A DNA stretch of 28,600 nucleotides from a virus. The position numbers and the translations under genes are program-made. The stretch is taken from the IMG/VR virus record IMGVR_UViG_3300023178_000201, positions 1 through 28,600 of that record; one strand, given 5' to 3'. Position 1 is the first letter of the stretch. Each line of letters starts with the position of its first letter. Positions 8,730-17,440 of the stretch are shown in pieces. The notes below the pieces were generated by a model that was given only the letters and a program-made list of their open reading frames with translations, was not told the DNA's origin and did not search any database.

Positions 8730-9641
8730 TTAATAACTATCGCTTCTTGGCTTGCGAATACTCGAGATCTCAAAGTCCATAAAGCCAATTCTCAGCCCTT
8801 GAGGGATTTGCGTACCAGATCGATCAAATAATTTAGACACCAAGACTCTCTCAATGAAAGCAGGAAATCTATTTTTTGTTTTATTTTTAATAAACTCTGG
8901 ATAACTATAAGGAAATTCTTTAACTCTAAAAAATTCCCCAAATGGAAAGTCTTCAAATTCTACAAGTTCAAATTTAGTTTTTTGAGCATCTCTAAAAAGC
9001 GACAATACAGCATCTAAGCTATAATTACTATCTGTAATCACTACTACCCTAATAACAGTTCGAGTGTCATCTACTCCGCCTATAGCCCAAGGTTCATTTG
9101 ATGAAGAGTTTAAGCTTATAAAAGCTGCAGGCAAAGAATATTTTTTATCTCCTAGTTCTGCCTGTTGTTGCAAATATGTAGGCTCTCCTGCAATATCACT
9201 CAATATAAAATCATTTTGAAGTAATAATTGCTCTTCAGTTTCATTTGTTATGTAAACATTAATTTCTTTTCTTTTAAAGTGACCACTAATAGTTTTCGTT
9301 GATAAATCTTGTCCTCCTTGAGAAACTGCTGGAGCTAGAAGCCTACCTTCATTGTGGTCGATAATTAAATTGTAAGGACTAGTCGCTTGCTCTTGAAAAA
9401 CTGAATCAACATAAACTCCGCTCGGTTCAGATATACCATTTGCAACCAATTGTCGGTCAGCACAATAATAAGCGTCATAATTTACTGGTAAATCCAAACC
9501 TCCGCCATCTTCACCTCTAACAACCACATCAAAAGATTGCCCATCTGCAGGCTGAGTATAAGCTTGAGCTGTTCTAGTTAGTCTATCGTCAAACCACAGA
9601 TAAAAACTTGATTGTAAAAGATGATCAAATTGCTCTTTCAT
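8730..9641 (-). CDS. Putative tail terminator / neck structural protein
   Basis: 303-aa protein encoded between the neck protein and the major tail tube, the slot of the tail terminator (tail completion) protein. It starts with MKEQFDHLLQSSFYLWFDD, and its ATG overlaps the previous stop (ATGA). It is longer than common terminators (usually about 130-200 aa), so it may be a fusion or a different virion component. No enzyme motif is seen; the sequence is mixed alpha/beta and rich in aromatic residues at the C-terminal half (FPFGEFFRVKEFPYSYPEF). Assignment is by synteny. Confidence 0.45.
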   Translation of the reverse strand: MKEQFDHLLQSSFYLWFDDRLTRTAQAYTQPADGQSFDVVVRGEDGGGLDLPVNYDAYYCADRQLVANGISEPSGVYVDSVFQEQATSPYNLIIDHNEGRLLAPAVSQGGQDLSTKTISGHFKRKEINVYITNETEEQLLLQNDFILSDIAGEPTYLQQQAELGDKKYSLPAAFISLNSSSNEPWAIGGVDDTRTVIRVVVITDSNYSLDAVLSLFRDAQKTKFELVEFEDFPFGEFFRVKEFPYSYPEFIKNKTKNRFPAFIERVLVSKLFDRSGTQIPQGLRIGFMDFEISSIRKPRSDSY

Positions 9642-10222
9642 TTGGAAATTGTTTTAGTTAGGTCTGCGATAAATGTAGATAATATTTTAGTCATGTAAGA
9701 CTTTGCGCCGAACTGACCACTACGAATTACACTTTTTACTTGAATAGCTTTGCCCGATCTACTAGCAGAAGAATCCGTGACTAAATATTGCCCCAATCCA
9801 GGAATACCCATTTCAATTTCTCTAGCCCAACTTCTACCAGGTGCCCAAGGCATGGGAGTTAATTCTTCAATTTGTTCTTTGGTAGGGATATCAATTTTAA
9901 AAGTCGCTTCAATATCATTTTTTAGAGAACTAATAAATTGAACCTTAATTCCTCTAGTTAATAATGCCCTTAAAGCATTTGTTGGTCGATCTCCAGACTC
10001 AAAACCAATAAAAGAAAATAAGTCGCCACCTCCAGGCAAAGATGAACCTGAAGGTCCTCGATCAAGATCTCTTGTTACATCATGCGACTCAAAAGCAAGC
10101 AACATTTTTGCTTGGGCTTCTTTAACATCTTGTCTAATTTTGCGCTCCATTTGTTTTCTGAAGCCCATCGAATACTGCTTAGAAATTTCCTTTTGCAAGC
10201 CCTTCATATTAATCCAAGCCAT
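9638..10222 (-). CDS. Putative neck / tail completion protein (gp10-like)
   Basis: 194-aa protein with a basic amphipathic N-terminal helix (about residues 5-45: KEISKQYSMGFRKQMERKIRQ), a Gly-rich loop near 57-70, and a beta-like core with MPWAPGRSWAREIEMGIPGLG. Small neck proteins of siphophages have this helix-then-barrel plan and this place, after the stopper and before the terminator. It starts 2 nt after the preceding stop and overlaps the next gene by 4 nt, so it sits in a tightly coupled operon. Confidence 0.5.
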   Translation of the reverse strand: MAWINMKGLQKEISKQYSMGFRKQMERKIRQDVKEAQAKMLLAFESHDVTRDLDRGPSGSSLPGGGDLFSFIGFESGDRPTNALRALLTRGIKVQFISSLKNDIEATFKIDIPTKEQIEELTPMPWAPGRSWAREIEMGIPGLGQYLVTDSSASRSGKAIQVKSVIRSGQFGAKSYMTKILSTFIADLTKTISK

Positions 10223-10224
10223 GA

Positions 10225-10677
10225 TTAATCCTTTCTCTTGAAATATAAAACGTGATATTTTGTTACAAAAGGTCCCGTAAAACCAGAGTCGCTAACTAGT
10301 TCATAGAGCTTGCCATCAATTTCTACTTTTGAAGCTCTTTTAATTTTAGTATAACCTGCTTCATCAATTTTTAATCTGACTGACCCATCGGGTAAAGTTA
10401 AGTTTGTCTGAGCGCTAGTTCCAGATAGCCTAGAATCTTCAGTAGTATTAACATATTCAATTCTTGCTTTTGCAGCAATTTCAGTAACCTTACCTAATGT
10501 TTTTTGTTCGTTTTTTAATCTATTATATAAAGCATTATATGTACTTGTAGAAGTTGAAACAAACGTTTCTGTTTTTCTTTGAAAAATTTTAATTTCTTGG
10601 GCAAAAGTTTCGTGAACGTCGTCGAGAGCCTCTTCAATTTGACTACGCATGTCCGCATCTATTAAATTTTTCGCCAT
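10225..10677 (-). CDS. Putative head-closure (stopper) protein
   Basis: 150 aa: an N-terminal helical half (residues 5-75, DADMRSQIEEALDDVHETFA) followed by a beta-rich half (about 90-150, including RLKIDEAGYTKIKRASKVEI and GPFVTKYHVLYFKRKD). Short proteins of this kind directly follow the connector gene in many siphophages and plug the portal channel after packaging. Its ATG shares a base with the previous stop (TAATG), implying translational coupling. Product is inferred from order and size. Confidence 0.5.
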   Translation of the reverse strand: MAKNLIDADMRSQIEEALDDVHETFAQEIKIFQRKTETFVSTSTSTYNALYNRLKNEQKTLGKVTEIAAKARIEYVNTTEDSRLSGTSAQTNLTLPDGSVRLKIDEAGYTKIKRASKVEIDGKLYELVSDSGFTGPFVTKYHVLYFKRKD

Positions 10678-11255
10678 TAGGTTTGCCTAGGTTTTGCGCC
10701 GTGCATATTATAAGCAATAATTAATTGCTCCATATGACTTTTTGCATCGTTCATAAGTTCTCTATATTCTTTTGCCATTGCGTCTATATCTACAGTAGAA
10801 GAAGCTGAAGTAACTGTAGCTCCAGACGAGGTAGTATATAAAGGCTGTCTTTCTATCGTTGTATCACCCTCCGATATTTTCGTCCACTCACTCATTCCCA
10901 AATATACTTGAGAGCTTGTACTTGAATTACTTCCAGTGGTTCCTGTAGGGATTTCAATGGTTTGCCCTAGCAATGTTTTTCTTGCAGACTTCTGGTAATA
11001 ATTTGCCATATGCATCTGAGTCAAGATAGATGCTTCTTCATAACCAAATGAATACCCAAGTTCTTCAGGCGCAGCAAAAAACCCGCTGACATCAGCAAAT
11101 TCTGTGTGAATTCTATTATTGAGTTTGCCTACGTTTGCAGACAACCAGCCAGAGATCCTAATTGTGTTTGAGAGGGTTAAATCCCCATCAAATTCATTAT
11201 CAAATATTTCTTGGGCTAATTCCCCAACTTTATAGGTTCCATCTAAGTTGTACAT
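10677..11255 (-). CDS. Putative head-tail adaptor / connector protein
   Basis: 192-aa mostly helical protein containing LTLSNTIRISGWLSANVGKLN and GYEEASILTQMHMANYYQKSARKTLLG, a Ser/Thr-rich central linker (about 100-155) and a C-terminal helix (DIDAMAKEYRELMNDAKSHM). All-helical adaptors of about this length follow the capsid gene and bind the portal ring. It lies two genes after the capsid gene and is coupled to the next gene by TAATG overlap. Confidence 0.5.
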   Translation of the reverse strand: MYNLDGTYKVGELAQEIFDNEFDGDLTLSNTIRISGWLSANVGKLNNRIHTEFADVSGFFAAPEELGYSFGYEEASILTQMHMANYYQKSARKTLLGQTIEIPTGTTGSNSSTSSQVYLGMSEWTKISEGDTTIERQPLYTTSSGATVTSASSTVDIDAMAKEYRELMNDAKSHMEQLIIAYNMHGAKPRQT

Positions 11256-11267
11256 TATTTTTAAGCA

Positions 11268-11657
11268 TTACTTTCTTGACCAAATGGCATCAATTTCTTT
11301 TTGTAAATCTGAATTCGGGGCCCTAACATTATTATTGATTGGAATATTTTTAATTTCTTCAGAACCTCCCCGCATATATTCTGAAAATCCTTTTTCTAGC
11401 TTTTTCTTTAAAACCGTCCTGTTTCCGTTTGGAAAAATTCCTGCAGCAACAGCCATCTCTCTCATGTCTGAGAGATTCATCGATGATAAAGTTTCTTCTA
11501 GTTCTTTAGCGGAATTCACTTTATACGGGTTATTTCTCTTTATACCCATAATTTCATTAATATCTTTTTGCAGTTGAACCTTAGCTTGTAGCTCGCTTGT
11601 TATAGATTCGTCTTTTCCGTGAATTGTGTCAGTGATTTTTTTCTTTGATTTAGCCAT
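11268..11657 (-). CDS. Small SAP-like domain protein
   Basis: 129 aa. Residues 57-92 (MNLSDMREMAVAAGIFPNGN then RTVLKKKLEKGF) resemble a SAP/HeH-type helix-extended-helix nucleic-acid-binding fold: L-x2-M-R-E-x-A, a Gly/Pro turn, then a Lys-rich helix. The N-terminus is highly basic (KSKKK). It is the first gene after the capsid terminator and is led by a GTGTATG element 28 nt upstream plus an AAGGG Shine-Dalgarno, unlike other late heads. It could bind DNA at the head vertex or be a head-associated protein; the SAP call is pattern-based. Confidence 0.5.
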   Translation of the reverse strand: MAKSKKKITDTIHGKDESITSELQAKVQLQKDINEIMGIKRNNPYKVNSAKELEETLSSMNLSDMREMAVAAGIFPNGNRTVLKKKLEKGFSEYMRGGSEEIKNIPINNNVRAPNSDLQKEIDAIWSRK

Positions 11658-11685
11658 ATTTACCCTTTTGTATATTATACAATAT

Positions 11686-11692
11686 CATACAC
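11686..11692 (-). promoter_or_regulatory. Late promoter-like element GTGTATG, longer leader
   Basis: GTGTATG lies 28 nt before the ATG at 11657. Here a Shine-Dalgarno-like AAAAGGG precedes the ATG, the contrast expected if close-set elements give leaderless mRNAs and this one does not. Confidence 0.4.
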
Positions 11693-11716
11693 AAAAGTCT
11701 ATTTCTTGTGAAAAAC

Positions 11717-11749
11717 AAAAGGGCCTGCGCGCGAGGCACAGACCCTTTT
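11717..11749 (-). terminator. Rho-independent terminator after capsid gene
   Basis: Minus strand: AAAAGGGTCTGTGC, a CTCGC loop, then GCGCAGGCCCTTTT, a 14-bp stem with two G-T wobbles, followed by GTTTTTC. It ends the major capsid transcript. Confidence 0.92.
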
Positions 11750-11772
11750 GAGGAGTGGGGGGGAACAAAGAA

Positions 11773-12906
11773 TTAGATCTTGATACCGTAGAGGGCCCGA
11801 TTGTCAAGAATAACTCGACCTTCTTCCAGGCTTCCGTAATATCCGATCTTGCCTTGACGAACGCTGTATTGATCATCAACAGCCAACGAGAACTCAGAAC
11901 CAGTGTCTGAATCAGTTGCAACGGCTCTCCAAAGAGAACTAACTGAAGAATCAAGACCGATGATGATTTCATTTCCGTCGTCAGTAGCGTCAAAGCTGTC
12001 CACAGCTTTTTTGTTGCCTGCAGCAGTAATCATCGATCCAAATACGTCATTAAAACGCTGACCTTTACCGAGTTCAGAGAACTCTTGAAGGCGAATTCCA
12101 AAGAATTCAGGAATTCCAGCGTTACGCCAGAGACCTTCACGCATAGAATCGGTTGCAGCGATTGAAGAATCAGCTGTACCACTAGCATCGCCAACCCGAA
12201 CACCAGCAGAGGTATTAACAGGATTGTAAGCGAGCGAGCGAAGGTTTTCGATAACCTCAGGAGATACCAACAAGTCAGTTACTCCACGGCGAGCGCCGTC
12301 AGCAGGAGTTCCACCATACCAGGACTTATGAATTCTCTTGGAGAGAGTAATAAGCTTATTGAAATCTTCTAACATGAGCTTGCCATGATCAGATGAGTGG
12401 ATATGAGAGACGCCATCGGTTTTAGCTTCCGCAAGAGCGCCAAGAAGAAGATTAGCAGAAGTAGTTTCTTGCTTGATCATGATTTCTTGGGCGATACGGG
12501 TCATGCTTTTTCCAATAACGTCCATGCGGGACTTTGCAGCATAGCGTTTTTCGAAGCTGATAGCACTATCAAGACGATAAGTGGTAAACTTCATTTCGCT
12601 ATGGGTGGGTTGTACCTGATTGGTTGGTAAACCACCAGCAAGAGATTGACTCCAGGTGTAAATGTAATCTTCGTCAGTTACATCGTAGTAGAGGTCAAGA
12701 GGAAAGCTGGGGTTATCTTCAGAATTAAAGGTAAAACTTTGAAATTTGTTGGCAAGCGTAGGAGCTTGATTAACAACTTCTGCGAGTACGGGAGCGATGA
12801 ACTTTGCCAAAGCGGCTTGTGCTTCATAAGCAATATCACGATTGCTGGAAGCCATTGCTTTTACAAGTTCTACTTGCTCGTCAGTGCGTTTGAGTGTAAT
12901 TTCCAT
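11773..12906 (-). CDS. Major capsid protein (HK97-fold)
   Basis: 377 aa. It forms the icosahedral shell. Evidence: position after protease/scaffold and decoration genes; N-terminal helix region (1-40), a central region with FTTYRLDSAISFEKRYAAKS (E-loop/N-arm-like, about 108-127), and C-terminal domain with RVILDNRALYGIKI at the end. Arg codons are CGT/CGC, GC is above the neighbours, an AGGAG lies 12 nt before the ATG, and a strong terminator follows: all signs of very high expression. The first residues look unprocessed, so whether the N-terminus is trimmed by the phage protease cannot be judged here. Confidence 0.88.
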   Translation of the reverse strand: MEITLKRTDEQVELVKAMASSNRDIAYEAQAALAKFIAPVLAEVVNQAPTLANKFQSFTFNSEDNPSFPLDLYYDVTDEDYIYTWSQSLAGGLPTNQVQPTHSEMKFTTYRLDSAISFEKRYAAKSRMDVIGKSMTRIAQEIMIKQETTSANLLLGALAEAKTDGVSHIHSSDHGKLMLEDFNKLITLSKRIHKSWYGGTPADGARRGVTDLLVSPEVIENLRSLAYNPVNTSAGVRVGDASGTADSSIAATDSMREGLWRNAGIPEFFGIRLQEFSELGKGQRFNDVFGSMITAAGNKKAVDSFDATDDGNEIIIGLDSSVSSLWRAVATDSDTGSEFSLAVDDQYSVRQGKIGYYGSLEEGRVILDNRALYGIKI

Positions 12907-12929
12907 AATTATTTTTTTCTCCTAATTGA

Positions 12930-13538
12930 TTAAAGGTCTAATTTAATTACCGCGTATTTACCCTCAAACTGATCATCATTACCGTTCTTTGAAGAACGGG
13001 AACCTACTCCAAGAATTGTACCAATCGCTCCAGAAGCGGTTGTGTTAGGAGTAAGCTTTCCAGCAGCAGCTGCGTGAACATGAGTATGAGTCTCCAAAGG
13101 ATCTGCTGTAAACGCTGCTGAGCTCAAAGTAAAAATTCCTTTGGTGGCAACAGGAACTGCTTCTCCAGAAGTTACTGCATACAATTCAGCTTTCTTTTGA
13201 GGATAACGAAGAAGATTTTCATCGTTTTCGTCATGCGTAAGAGTCTGAGCAAGAGTAAGTCCCAAAGGAGTAGTTACGCCATCGCATGGTGTGACCTTGA
13301 GGGGAACGGATGGGTAATAGTTACGAGCAACGTAAGGATAATTTCTCTCACCGAGCAGCCCGCCGTCAGAGGCGTTAAGCTCAACAGGATCTTTATCCAT
13401 GTCTTTCGCACTCACGGAAACGAGCATGCCAGCGTCTGCGTTTGTGTCCGATGGTTTGGAGTTAACCACATCCATCGAAAACAAATTAACAACGTCGTTC
13501 TCGTCGTACTGTCGGAATGGTAATATTCGAATAGCCAT
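12930..13538 (-). CDS. Putative capsid decoration / head stabilisation protein
   Basis: 202-aa protein between the protease/scaffold gene and the capsid gene, the lambda gpD slot. It is beta-rich with a His-containing THTHVHAAAAGKLTPNT stretch (about 149-165) and ends with GKYAVIKLDL. It shares the capsid gene's codon style (CGT arginine, higher GC), suggesting a product made in similar amounts. No catalytic motif is visible. A decoration or stabilising role is inferred from position, composition and codon bias. Confidence 0.5.
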   Translation of the reverse strand: MAIRILPFRQYDENDVVNLFSMDVVNSKPSDTNADAGMLVSVSAKDMDKDPVELNASDGGLLGERNYPYVARNYYPSVPLKVTPCDGVTTPLGLTLAQTLTHDENDENLLRYPQKKAELYAVTSGEAVPVATKGIFTLSSAAFTADPLETHTHVHAAAAGKLTPNTTASGAIGTILGVGSRSSKNGNDDQFEGKYAVIKLDL

Positions 13539-13559
13539 GTTATTTCTTTGTTTTAAAAA

Positions 13560-15107
13560 TTAATATTTGATTGAAATGTTTTCTTGGGAAAAAGCTTTTT
13601 CAAATCTGTCAGACAAAGATTCTTCTTCTAATGATTCAGAATTATTGTTTGGAATTGATTCTTCTCCTGTTTCTACGTTCTCAAGGGCTGCGTCAACAAC
13701 TTCAGCAGGCTCTTCCTGATCGTTCTTAGAAAGTCTTTTTTCTACTTCTGCAGCAATTTTAGCTTCAAGCTCTTCAGCTTTAGCCTTGATTGCTTCTTTG
13801 TTTTTGTGAGACCAAATTTTAGAAAATTTTTCTTTATAAGAAGAAAAAGCTTCTTCACCAGACTCTAAACTTTTAACTTCAGAAGCGATAATTTCTAAAT
13901 CTTCTTCAGACAAATCATATTCGTTAGACAATGATTCCATTCTCAGATTAAAAGCTTCTTGAGAGTCTCGAGCAGCATTTTCATCTTTAATAATTTGTAG
14001 GTTTTCGTTAGCAGTCTTCAACTCTTCTTGCAACGCATTATATTTTTCAGCGATCTCAGCCTGGGATTTTTCAAGTTCTGCTGCCTTTGATTCAGCTTCT
14101 TCAACTTGAGATTTCCACTCCGAAGACTTCTCTATAATTACGTCGTTAACGAGTTTAGAAATGCTAGCCACGGCTTCCTCGGAGAAATCGTTTGAACGAC
14201 GTTTCTCGTCAAGAAGTGCTTCTAAGCTATTGATTAGTTTTTCTGTTTCCATAGTATTATGTAAATTTGGTTCCTTTGGTTGAATTACAGTCTTTTTATC
14301 TAGATGTGAACTTTTTTCTTTAATTTTATTTAAAAATTGATTATTTGCTTTTGTAGATTGTTCTCGATTTTCTTGCGTCTCTGCGACCAAAACTCCGTTT
14401 ACGTCCGCAGCAGGTTTAGTTGTAAATGCCACTCCTAATGGATAAACTTCTCCAGTAACAAGTCGATGAACAGATCGCCCATCTTCTAATTTTCCGCTTC
14501 CCCCAAAAGCAGTCAAATGCTCTTTATATTCTTCAGCTTTTTCTCCATAGACGACTTCATTATCTTTCAAATCTTCACTTCCAATTGCTACGGCAAATTC
14601 ATTAAATCCTAGCTCCCAACTTGTAGAAATGATTGTAGAAAAATCTCCATTTTCGTCTGCAGAAGATTCTAATAAATCAGAAAATTGCGGACTTGCATTT
14701 TTATAAACAACTGCTGCGAGAGAAATATTAAAAGCTTCTTTTTTTTCTTTTATCTCTTCATCCGAAAGGATAGTACTGTCTTCATAAGACGAAAATCCAG
14801 ATGAAACAATATGTCCTACAACTTGATCCCGATTGTGTTCAATATTAGTGGGCTTATGAACAAAATAATCTTTTATAGATAATGCGATATCAGAATCAAT
14901 CCCATCTCCGTTTTTATTAAATTTATTTACCACTGCCGCATTAAATGCAACTCCGAGCAAATCAATATTTCTTTCAAGATTGATATTTTCAGGAATTAAA
15001 GATTCAAGGTTTCTAATAGATGCTTGAGAAATTTGTGTTTCTGATATTGGAGCTGCAGAAGCCTCCGTTTCAAACTCAAAAGAGGCGGAATACTTAAAGT
15101 CTTTCAT
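13560..15107 (-). CDS. Prohead protease fused to scaffolding domain
   Basis: 515 aa. Residues about 35-250 look like a phage prohead protease: NIEHNRDQVVGHIVSSGFSS holds a candidate catalytic His, FSTIISTSWELGFNEFAVAI a beta core with candidate Ser, and SVHRLVTGEVYPLGVAFTTK ends the domain. Residues 286-515 are a long acidic coiled coil (ELEKSQAEIAEKYNALQEEL and similar), the scaffold type. An in-frame Met at residue 286 (nt 14252) could start a scaffold-only product as in lambda C/Nu3, but its only Shine-Dalgarno-like AAAGGA lies about 20 nt away. The start at 15107 shares a base with the previous stop (TAATG). Catalytic residues are not certain. Confidence 0.75.
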   Translation of the reverse strand: MKDFKYSASFEFETEASAAPISETQISQASIRNLESLIPENINLERNIDLLGVAFNAAVVNKFNKNGDGIDSDIALSIKDYFVHKPTNIEHNRDQVVGHIVSSGFSSYEDSTILSDEEIKEKKEAFNISLAAVVYKNASPQFSDLLESSADENGDFSTIISTSWELGFNEFAVAIGSEDLKDNEVVYGEKAEEYKEHLTAFGGSGKLEDGRSVHRLVTGEVYPLGVAFTTKPAADVNGVLVAETQENREQSTKANNQFLNKIKEKSSHLDKKTVIQPKEPNLHNTMETEKLINSLEALLDEKRRSNDFSEEAVASISKLVNDVIIEKSSEWKSQVEEAESKAAELEKSQAEIAEKYNALQEELKTANENLQIIKDENAARDSQEAFNLRMESLSNEYDLSEEDLEIIASEVKSLESGEEAFSSYKEKFSKIWSHKNKEAIKAKAEELEAKIAAEVEKRLSKNDQEEPAEVVDAALENVETGEESIPNNNSESLEEESLSDRFEKAFSQENISIKY

Positions 15108-15301
15108 TATTTGTTTAGATTATCGTAATCAGCTTTGCTGCAAAATTTTGTCATTTTTGTTCCGTCATCATCCACAGCCGTAAATGCGTATCTTTCACTC
15201 ACTTTACCAGTTTTAGTTGTTTTCGCATAAACTTTTTTCTCAACTTGGGAAGAGTCGATCTGGACTTTTTCTTTTTTTCTTACGTTATAAAATTGAATCA
15301 T
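15107..15301 (-). CDS. Small basic protein, first gene of capsid unit
   Basis: 64 aa, Lys-rich, with KTGKVSERYAFTAVDDDGTK and KFCSKADYDN. Small proteins of this style, lying between portal and protease genes, occur in other marine phages, but I know no function. It is the first gene after the best-conserved late element (GTGTGTATAAAT, 7 nt before ATG) and is translationally coupled to the protease gene. Confidence 0.6.
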   Translation of the reverse strand: MIQFYNVRKKEKVQIDSSQVEKKVYAKTTKTGKVSERYAFTAVDDDGTKMTKFCSKADYDNLNK

Positions 15302-15317
15302 AAAAATTTATACACAC
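15302..15317 (-). promoter_or_regulatory. Late promoter-like element GTGTATA-N7-ATG
   Basis: GTGTATA (15309-15315, preceded by GT) lies 7 nt before ATG at 15301. No Shine-Dalgarno fits in between. It probably drives the protease, decoration and capsid genes down to the terminator at 11717. It contains TATAAAT, close to the T4 late motif. Confidence 0.55.
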
Positions 15318-15320
15318 ATT

Positions 15321-17384
15321 TTAGTCTTTTTTCTTGCTGTGAAATAAAATTGCAGCGGGATACTCGCTTAATTCATGAACAGAAGAAATTTCAGATATCT
15401 CTTCAATGATTCCTAAATTAGATATTTTATTAAAATCTTCTATGCATGCCATACCTACATCAACCCATTTTTCTTGAGTTGACGACAGGACAACCGACTG
15501 CACAAGTTGATCTATAGATTTGCCTTGTTCTTCGGACAGCTTTCTTTTTTTGATTTTCTTTTTCATGCTTTTATTTAATTCAGACCTTAAATCCTCAATT
15601 GCATAAACAGTTTCCTGTATTGATTTTTGGCTATAGCTTGCAGTTGCTCCAGTAGGTCTACCGACCTCTTGAGGAACTTTATTTTGAGGTTGACCAGGTT
15701 GCTGGCCAGGCTGCTGACCTTGCTTAATCATTTCGCTTTTATTTTTCGCGTCCTGTTTAATCTTTTCTTTTGACAGTTTTTCGTCAACTTTTCTTTGCTC
15801 TTCTGCCCCAGGAGGCTCTATAGAAGGCACTCCTCCGACTAAAGGGTTATACATACCTTGCTCTCTCTGCCTTACATATTCTTCTTGATTTTTTTCCAAC
15901 TGTTCAATAGATGGGTATACTCCTGTTTGTATAGTTCTAAGGCCATCTTCTGGAGTCAATATACCCAATTCAATTAATCGGGTAGCAATTCTTTGTAATT
16001 GAACTTCGTCCTTAATGTCAATATCTTCAAATTTTGCTTCAGGAAATTGCCGAAAGCCCATATTCCTGCAAACCATCTTAATCTGAGGCTGCAAGAAATC
16101 TTGAATAAACGCGTTCCTAGCTTCTTTTAATCTTTCTAAAAATATTTGAGCCTTGACTTGGGTATTTGAGAACTTTTCTTGACCAACAATAACATTTTGT
16201 AAAGCATCTCTAATATCCGCGTTTACTATTTCATACTTTTCGGGACCAAGAATTTTATTGATTTCGGGAATAACAAAATTAGCTTTGGTTGTATAGTCGC
16301 TCACTAATACCCTCCCAACGCTTTCATTTAAAAATAAAGATTGCATTGCGTTTAAATTGGTTGGGTTTATACCTCCTTTATCTGGTTCTGCACCCATGGT
16401 AATTAATAGAATTACATTTTCAACAGTTCTACTAATTGCTTGATCCACTTTCTTTAATTCGATTTTCCAGTTTAAGTCATCTAATACTGGAAAGCCAAAA
16501 GGAATTGCAAATGGCTCGTAATCTTGTTTTTTATAAAAGCTATAATTTAATTTAGTTGGATCAAGTTGAACATAAATGCCTTCTCTAGAAAATCTTTTTT
16601 CTTTTATTTCTTTTTTAGTTTTTTCTGGTAAAGCATCATAAAATTCTTTATCTTCCTTGGTTTTTGGATTGCGCAACCTATCTAATTCATACTCTGACAA
16701 AACCTTTTTATAGTCTCCTTCTTCAAATGCTGTAGTTTTAGTAATAACGATATCATATGGATTTAAAAGTATATACTTTATGGGAACCTGACCAAGAGGC
16801 AAGGAAGAAGAAGCTTTTGATTCAGCGTAAATAGTAGAAATCTTCTTTAAATCTTCTTTATCAAATTTTCCATCTACTCTATACAAAAATACATTACCAG
16901 ACCTATAGTATTCCCTAAAATATTGATCTTTTAAATTCCACACTTTAATTTTATTTAACCAGCGATCAATAAATTGTCTAGCAGGCTCAGTACCCCCTTC
17001 TAAATGTATTTCTGAGTTAGCAAATTCGGCCATTATATCTATAGCGTTTCTAAAAATCGCAATATTGGCATAAGCCTTTTGGCATAATTCTATTGCATCT
17101 TGTATTGAAACTCCTGAAGAGCCTGACTCAAAAGGTAATATTCCTTCTCTAATATTTGCGTATTTATTTTGCTTGCGTCCTTTATATGTAGAATTGCTTT
17201 TTTTAACTCCGCCCCTGCCTGACGAAGGTTGGCTTCTAGATATCGTTGAAGATTGAGAATAATAACTTTCGCCGCAAAACTTAGGCTCAGTAGGATCTTG
17301 ATTTTGTATTAAATCAGATAGGTTATTATTTGGTTGCTCAAATTTATTCCAATAATCTGAACGTTTAGTATATTTTCTTGCCAT
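15321..17384 (-). CDS. Portal protein
   Basis: 687 aa. It forms the dodecameric ring at the packaging vertex. Residues about 90-420 carry the portal pattern: SGVSIQDAIELCQKAYANIA, then FRNAIDIMAEFANSEIHLEG, VWNLKDQYFREYYRSGNVFL and IKYILLNPYDIVI. The C-terminus (about 540-640) is Gln/Pro/Lys-rich and low-complexity (GQQPGQQPGQPQ) and ends KKKD, longer than a minimal portal. It directly follows large terminase and has its own GTGTACT element 7 nt before the ATG. An upstream AT-only hairpin separates it from terminase. Confidence 0.88.
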   Translation of the reverse strand: MARKYTKRSDYWNKFEQPNNNLSDLIQNQDPTEPKFCGESYYSQSSTISRSQPSSGRGGVKKSNSTYKGRKQNKYANIREGILPFESGSSGVSIQDAIELCQKAYANIAIFRNAIDIMAEFANSEIHLEGGTEPARQFIDRWLNKIKVWNLKDQYFREYYRSGNVFLYRVDGKFDKEDLKKISTIYAESKASSSLPLGQVPIKYILLNPYDIVITKTTAFEEGDYKKVLSEYELDRLRNPKTKEDKEFYDALPEKTKKEIKEKRFSREGIYVQLDPTKLNYSFYKKQDYEPFAIPFGFPVLDDLNWKIELKKVDQAISRTVENVILLITMGAEPDKGGINPTNLNAMQSLFLNESVGRVLVSDYTTKANFVIPEINKILGPEKYEIVNADIRDALQNVIVGQEKFSNTQVKAQIFLERLKEARNAFIQDFLQPQIKMVCRNMGFRQFPEAKFEDIDIKDEVQLQRIATRLIELGILTPEDGLRTIQTGVYPSIEQLEKNQEEYVRQREQGMYNPLVGGVPSIEPPGAEEQRKVDEKLSKEKIKQDAKNKSEMIKQGQQPGQQPGQPQNKVPQEVGRPTGATASYSQKSIQETVYAIEDLRSELNKSMKKKIKKRKLSEEQGKSIDQLVQSVVLSSTQEKWVDVGMACIEDFNKISNLGIIEEISEISSVHELSEYPAAILFHSKKKD

Positions 17385-17398
17385 AGATTATAGTACAC
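17385..17398 (-). promoter_or_regulatory. Late promoter-like element GTGTACT-N7-ATG
   Basis: GTGTACT (17392-17398) lies 7 nt from ATG at 17384, and TATAAT overlaps it. No -35 hexamer is recognisable at 16-18 bp, which separates it from the sigma70-like sites. Confidence 0.5.
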
Positions 17399-17413
17399 AC
17401 AAAAGTATAAAAG

Positions 17414-17440
17414 TAAAGTTAAAGTTAACTTTTAACTTTA
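17414..17440 (-). terminator. AT-only hairpin after large terminase
   Basis: TAAAGTTAAA and TTTAACTTTA form a perfect 10-bp stem around a 7-nt loop; the terminase stop codon lies in one arm. CTTTTATACTTTTG follows on the minus strand. It is a weak terminator or an RNA processing site, not as strong as those at 7285 and 11717. Confidence 0.45.
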
